Part shown: positions 5,518 through 9,040 of the stretch, one piece after another
Layout: every line of letters begins with the position of its first letter
Numbering within the stretch: position 1 is the first letter of the stretch
DNA from: JAHBVH01 sp034437715
Lineage (GTDB): Bacteria; Chloroflexota; Anaerolineae; Caldilineales; Caldilineaceae
Direction: 5' to 3'
Length of the DNA: 9,040 nucleotides
NCBI GenBank assembly: GCA_034437715.1
Contig: DAOTTR010000292.1
Span: forward strand, 1 to 9,040
Notes under the pieces: generated by a model
Database searches by the model: none
What the model was told of the DNA's origin: nothing
The model's input: the letters and a program-made list of their open reading frames with translations, nothing else
Made by a program: the position numbers and the translations under genes

Positions 5518-6892
5518 AAGCAAACCCAGCTTGCTCCCACTCATTGACGGCCTGTTCCTGTAGTTGGGCCGCGGCCTGCGCGCCCGTCATCGCGCCGCGG
5601 AAGACCGCTTCGCGCGCCTGTTGATATTGCGTTTCAATAAAGGCCTGGATCTCGTTGCGAATAAAGGGTCCCCAATAGGTTGCCTCTTGTACCGAATCGA
5701 AATAGAACTTGAGACCCGGGTATTTCTCCTGATCGGCATTTTCAAAGTAGGGCAGATAGGCGGGCAGCCAGCCGATATTGTCATAGATCAAGTTGCAGAC
5801 ATAGTCACTTTGGATCCACTCGGCAACGGGCCAGGCCTCATCTTTGTATTGGCCATCCTTGAAGATCTGGGCCATGTGGCCGCCACCAAATTGGATCTTT
5901 GTGCCGCGGCGCGCTTCGGGCACGGGCACCCAGGTGGCCCGATTATAGGGTGCAACTTCTGGTTTTTCGTTCACGGTTTCGCCAGGGTGCCAATAGCCCT
6001 CAATGATCATCGCTTGCACTTCCGCATTAAAGGCAGCACCCCATGTGCCCTGACCTTCCACCGAACGCAGACCCGCCAGGTTGTCGGGGCCGATAATCTT
6101 GACGAACTCGCCCATTACCTCTAGCCCTTCGGCCATCAGTTCGTTGTCCAAGTTGAATTCCTTGGTATCTTCATTAAAATATTCAAAGCCCCAGTTCTCG
6201 GGCAGGAACCAGCCATCATTGCCGGGGCCGGTGCCCCCTTCGGCATCATAGGGATCAAGGCCATACTGCACCAGATTGCCCGCGCCGTCGAACTTGGTTA
6301 GCTTCTCGTGCCATACCATCAATTCATCCCACGTGACGGGCGGCACCTCTGGATCCAGCCCAGCTTCTTCCACCAGGCGCGTATTATAGTTCAGACCACG
6401 GCGCACAAAGCACTCGAAGCCAGGAATGCCATAGACCTTGCCCTGGTATTGGATCACATCCCAGTTGCCAGCGACAAACTTGTCGGGGCTGATGACACTG
6501 CTGGCGGCAATGTAATCATCCAGTGGGATCACGGCACCGCGCGCCATAAAGTCGAGATAGCTGCCCCAAATGCCAATATCGGGCGGGGTACCACTGGCCA
6601 CGGCAGTCAACCGTGCTTCTGTAGTAAAGTCGGCTTTGAACTCGAGCTGGTTGCCCGCGCCAATATAGCTCTCGAGCGCCGGATCAGCCAATAGTTGTTC
6701 AGCAATCGCGCCGGGCTGACCCCAGAAGACATAGAACTTGATGATCTTGCCTTCGGCATCTGGCGCGGCCGCGCCGCCGGCAGGTGCGCCACCCGGTGCG
6801 GCACAAGCAGCGACCATAGCACCAACACCCAACGTGCCGACACCACGCAGAAAATTGCGCCGGCTTAGCATCCCCGTCTTTGGTTCAGACAT
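5516..6892 (-). CDS. Sugar ABC transporter substrate-binding lipoprotein (family 1)
   Basis: The protein has 458 aa, slightly long for MalE/UgpB-like CUT1 binding proteins. The N-terminus carries a twin-arginine motif (LSRRNFLRG, 9-17), a hydrophobic stretch and the lipobox VAAC (27-30), so it is probably exported folded by Tat and lipid-anchored at Cys30. A flexible A/G/P-rich linker (31-45) leads to the first beta strand (IIKFYVFWG). Further family features are GTPPDIGIWGS, the aromatic-rich centre (WFLPENWGFEYF) and a C-terminal helix AAAQLQEQAVNEWEQAGFA. It captures a sugar outside the membrane and delivers it to the two permeases downstream. GGGAGG (6904-6899), about 6 nt before the ATG, supports the start. 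The substrate cannot be read from the sequence. A candidate promoter and a LacI-like operator lie upstream. Confidence 0.94.
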   Translation of the reverse strand: MSEPKTGMLSRRNFLRGVGTLGVGAMVAACAAPGGAPAGGAAAPDAEGKIIKFYVFWGQPGAIAEQLLADPALESYIGAGNQLEFKADFTTEARLTAVASGTPPDIGIWGSYLDFMARGAVIPLDDYIAASSVISPDKFVAGNWDVIQYQGKVYGIPGFECFVRRGLNYNTRLVEEAGLDPEVPPVTWDELMVWHEKLTKFDGAGNLVQYGLDPYDAEGGTGPGNDGWFLPENWGFEYFNEDTKEFNLDNELMAEGLEVMGEFVKIIGPDNLAGLRSVEGQGTWGAAFNAEVQAMIIEGYWHPGETVNEKPEVAPYNRATWVPVPEARRGTKIQFGGGHMAQIFKDGQYKDEAWPVAEWIQSDYVCNLIYDNIGWLPAYLPYFENADQEKYPGLKFYFDSVQEATYWGPFIRNEIQAFIETQYQQAREAVFRGAMTGAQAAAQLQEQAVNEWEQAGFA

Positions 6893-6943
6893 AGAAAACC
6901 TCCCTATTCAATTGTGATATTCGATTGTAATAAAAGTTAATCA

Positions 6944-6955
6944 CGAAGCGTTTCG
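6944..6955. promoter_or_regulatory. Candidate LacI-family operator CGAAGCGTTTCG
   Basis: This is a near-palindrome (5 of 6 positions per half) centred on CG, the style of LacI/GalR-family operators with GAAnCGnTTC cores. It lies about 50 nt upstream of the binding-protein ATG and downstream of the candidate promoter at 7040-7069, a position suited to blocking transcription. No LacI-type regulator gene is in the window, so the assignment rests on motif shape and on the usual control of sugar-ABC operons. Confidence 0.3.
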
Positions 6956-7039
6956 AGCAAAGCAAATAGATCTTCGTGAAGCAGAAGAGACGTAAAAGTT
7001 GGGGGAATTGGAATAACATAGGCGTGGTGTTGGGAAGAC

Positions 7040-7069
7040 ACCCTATCTATATCGATCTGCTCAACTCAA
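7040..7069 (-). promoter_or_regulatory. Promoter-like motif TTGAGT-N18-TAGGGTGT ahead of the binding protein
   Basis: On the minus strand TTGAGT (7069-7064) and TAGGGT (7045-7040) are 18 bases apart, within GATAGGGTGT (7047-7038). It matches the motif at 5078-5107 in both blocks and in spacing. A start near 7033 would give a leader of about 140 nt. The rest of the 6893-7274 gap is AT-rich and contains a weak GTGAT/ATCAC inverted pair near 6913-6943. I see no clear terminator after the upstream ATPase gene there. Confidence 0.4.
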
Positions 7070-7274
7070 GTATTCAATTTTAGTGTAGAATTTAGATCAG
7101 TAACGGTGAAAATAGGACAGTTGTATTCATCAGGCAAATGTGTGCAACAACGTATGGGTTGGTGAATGGCTTTAGGGAGCAACTGTCAACAACTTGCCTT
7201 ATGGAACGGGAGCATACCATACTCTTATCAGATACGCAAATACCTTTTTATTACAAAGCACCAGCCCCAGCCAC

Positions 7275-8831
7275 TTAGGCAGCCACCCCAGCCATCAACA
7301 GACCGAGTTGTTCAGCCGTGGCTGTAGTGCGCTCGACTATTCCCATAATACGCCCCTCATAGAGCACGGCAATACGATCGCACAATGCCAAAATTTCGTC
7401 CAGATCTTCCGAGATCAACAAAGTGGCGGTACCGTGTGTGCGCTGGTCGAGCAGGCGCTGGTGAATATATTTAGTGGCCCCAATATCAACCCCCCGCGTT
7501 GGTTGCGCAGCCACCAATACACGGGGCTGGCGTGCCAATTCGCGGCCCATGATCACCTTCTGAATGTTGCCACCCGATAGGCTTTTGATCTTGGTCTCAA
7601 TTGTCGGCGTCTTCACCCGGAAGTCACGCACCAGTTGCCAGCTACGTTGGAAAATCGCCTTAAAATCCAGAAAAGTGTACCGACTAAAGGGGGGGCGTGT
7701 ATGATCTTGCAAAATCAGATTTTCGGCCACGGTGAAATCCTGAATCACGCCGTCGTGCATGCGTTCTTCGGGGATATAGGCCAGACCAGCCGCCGTCCGC
7801 CGCCCCGCCGACCAGCGCGTGATCTCGGTTTGGCCCAAATGCACGCTGCCGCCGGTCGCCACACACAAACCAGCAATCACCTCGGCCAGTTCACGTTGAC
7901 CATTGCCACTGACCCCGGCCAGCCCCAGAATCTCACCCGCTTGGATCTGCAACGAAATGTCGCGCAAGGCGGGTTGGCCAGTAATCCCCAGCGCGTTGAC
8001 AGCACGCAATTCGAGCAACACGTCACCCTTGTCAACGGGTGTGCGCTGGCGTTCCAACAGCACATCGCGCCCCACCATCATGCGCGCCAGGTGGGCGCGG
8101 GTGACAGTCGCATCGGTTGTGCCGATCAACCCGCCGCTGCGCAGCACGGTAATGCGATCGCTAAGGTGGAGCACTTCATGTAGCTTGTGGCTGATGAAGA
8201 TCAGGCTGTGGCCGTCGTGTGCCATCTGTTTGAGGGTGACAAAGAGATCGTCCACTTCTTGCGGCGTCAGGACAGCAGTCGGCTCGTCCAAAATGAGCAA
8301 TGCCGCGCCCCGGTAGAGTGCCTTCATAATCTCTACGCGCTGCCGCTCGCCAACCGAGAGCGTCCACACCGGCGCGCGCGGCTCCATCTGCAGGCCATAG
8401 CGTTGGGAAAGTTCGCGAATGCGCGTTTCAACATGATCCAAGTCCAGGATCGGCCCGCGGCTAGAGGCCAAGCCCAGCGCCACATTCTCGCGCACCGTCA
8501 AGGTATCGACCAGCATAAAGTGCTGATGGATCATGCCAATGCCCAGGTCGATTGCATCGGTTGGCGATGCAATTCGTACCGGCTGACCATTGAGACAAAT
8601 CTCGCCGCCGTCCGGTTGATAGAGACCGTAGAGAATCTTCATCAAGGTGGACTTGCCCGCGCCATTTTCACCGAGCAGTGCATGAACTTCGCCGGCGCGC
8701 ACGTCGAAATCGACCTGATCACAGGCCAAGACGCCGGGAAAGCGTTTGACAATCTTGCGCAGTTCCAGATGTTCGACGCGCGGGCGACCTGTAGGCAGCA
8801 ATTGAGAGGGTGATTGCATAGGTTTTGTCAT
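7275..8831 (-). CDS. ABC transporter ATP-binding protein, two-domain BMP/nucleoside class (YufO/NupO-like)
   Basis: A cytoplasmic protein of 518 aa with two fused nucleotide-binding domains, the usual length for ATPases that work with BmpA-type lipoproteins and two BPD_transp_2 permeases to import nucleosides. Domain 1 (about 20-255) is intact: Walker A GENGAGKS (54-61), HQHFMLV (102-108, typical of this class), signature LSVGE (158-162), Walker B LLILDEP (178-184), switch His215. Domain 2 (about 271-515) is degenerate in the way normal for the class: GVSGNGQR for Walker A (306-313, no Lys), LSGGN (418-422), VAAQPTRGVD in place of a Walker B Asp-Glu, and SED where the switch His would be. The start at 8831 has no clear ribosome-binding site; an in-frame ATG at 8819 is an alternative. 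The downstream genes belong to another transporter class, so its partners are probably off-window upstream or elsewhere. Confidence 0.93.
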   Translation of the reverse strand: MTKPMQSPSQLLPTGRPRVEHLELRKIVKRFPGVLACDQVDFDVRAGEVHALLGENGAGKSTLMKILYGLYQPDGGEICLNGQPVRIASPTDAIDLGIGMIHQHFMLVDTLTVRENVALGLASSRGPILDLDHVETRIRELSQRYGLQMEPRAPVWTLSVGERQRVEIMKALYRGAALLILDEPTAVLTPQEVDDLFVTLKQMAHDGHSLIFISHKLHEVLHLSDRITVLRSGGLIGTTDATVTRAHLARMMVGRDVLLERQRTPVDKGDVLLELRAVNALGITGQPALRDISLQIQAGEILGLAGVSGNGQRELAEVIAGLCVATGGSVHLGQTEITRWSAGRRTAAGLAYIPEERMHDGVIQDFTVAENLILQDHTRPPFSRYTFLDFKAIFQRSWQLVRDFRVKTPTIETKIKSLSGGNIQKVIMGRELARQPRVLVAAQPTRGVDIGATKYIHQRLLDQRTHGTATLLISEDLDEILALCDRIAVLYEGRIMGIVERTTATAEQLGLLMAGVAA

Positions 8832-8849
8832 TCTTTTGTACCCACTTGC

Positions 8850-8943
8850 TATACCAGGTACCTAGAAAAGAACATGGACGCGTGATAGAATAGTATACAA
8901 GTTAAACAGCGGGTGTGTTGAAAATACAATGGCATCTGGTATA
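8850..8943. promoter_or_regulatory. Inverted repeat TATACCAG/CTGGTATA flanking the ATPase promoter region
   Basis: TATACCAG (8850-8857) and CTGGTATA (8936-8943) are perfect 8-bp inverted partners on either side of the candidate promoter at 8892-8921. The left copy also contains the small palindrome TACC-A-GGTA. They could be two half-sites or operators of one regulator that loops the promoter DNA. At 8 bp, chance is a real alternative. Confidence 0.3.
8892..8921 (-). promoter_or_regulatory. Candidate promoter of the ATPase gene
   Basis: On the minus strand TCAACA (8921-8916, 4 of 6 to -35) and TATACT (8897-8892, 5 of 6 to -10) are 18 bases apart, about 60 nt before the ATG at 8831. If real, the ATPase gene starts its own transcript and is not the tail of an upstream operon. 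That would fit its usual permease and BmpA partners not lying directly upstream. Confidence 0.4.
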
Positions 8944-9006
8944 GTACATTAGTAGCGATTATTGCGATTGGTTATTTCGGCAACAAAACCCGGTGCAATT
9001 GTTCTT

Positions 9007-9040
9007 GTAGGTGCGGTTTGTAACCGCACAAGTCGGCATC
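9007..9040. repeat. Partial copy of the GTAGGT...GTTTGTAAC end-type repeat
   Basis: The sequence from 9007 (GTAGGTGCGGTTTGTAACCG, then CACA) matches the end type of the element at 167-305 in its frame (GTAGGT, GTTTG, AAC, ACA). It folds as GTGCGGTT (9011-9018) with AACCGCAC (9022-9029). The three variable bases differ from the first element but complement each other. The other end lies beyond the window. Confidence 0.5.

Noticed and set aside
5564..6124. Plus-strand open frame of 186 codons
   Set aside because: It is antisense to the binding protein and has no domain or ribosome-binding site.
8187..8813. Plus-strand open frame of 208 codons
   Set aside because: It is antisense to the first ATPase domain, whose Walker A, signature and Walker B motifs are all intact.

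Overview
The window looks like accessory-type DNA from a free-living heterotrophic bacterium. My best guess is a filamentous or soil/mat member of the Chloroflexota. The guess rests on the style of the sugar-ABC proteins, a Tat-type lipoprotein binding protein, a CtaG-like oxidase assembly protein, and many short dispersed repeats containing GTAGGGGC/GCCCCTAC blocks. It comes from recognition by eye, not from a search. I see no rRNA, tRNA, CRISPR array, complete IS or transposase.

Layout. Positions 1-1305 are mostly non-coding and full of small inverted-repeat elements: 1-132, 167-305, 399-541, and an especially clear 224-bp MITE-like element at 833-1056 flanked by a 9-bp direct duplication. 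One small putative protein gene (539-739, minus) sits among them. A single plus-strand gene (1306-2208) encodes a seven-helix membrane protein of the CtaG type. It ends against a convergent minus-strand operon, and a perfect 56-bp palindrome (2220-2275) lies between the two stop codons as a likely bidirectional terminator.

From 2276 to 8831 every gene is on the minus strand. In transcription order they are: a two-domain ABC ATPase of the BMP/nucleoside-uptake class (8831-7275), a 382-bp regulatory gap, a Tat/lipobox sugar-binding lipoprotein (6892-5516), a 521-bp gap carrying repeats and promoter-like sites, a MalF-type permease (4994-4077), a MalG-type permease (3991-3059) and a TIM-barrel sugar isomerase/epimerase (3046-2276). 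The binding protein and two permeases form a CUT1-type carbohydrate importer without its own MalK-type ATPase. The isomerase probably acts early in catabolism of the imported sugar or sugar derivative. The adjacent ATPase is of a different ABC class, and its usual partners (two BPD_transp_2 permeases and a BmpA lipoprotein) are not in the window.

The most interesting non-coding signals lie inside this operon. A repeat island (5110-5431) separates the binding protein from its permeases. A shared motif, TTGA(A/G)T-N18-TAGGGTGT, occurs upstream of both the binding-protein gene and the first permease gene. A 10-nt leader segment is exactly complementary to the start-codon region of the first permease. 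Two copies of a roughly 142-bp element (399-541 and 5277-5418) share a matched base change in both arms, which suggests that the stem is maintained. I did not find a convincing new multi-gene system; the novelty here is in repeats and regulation.
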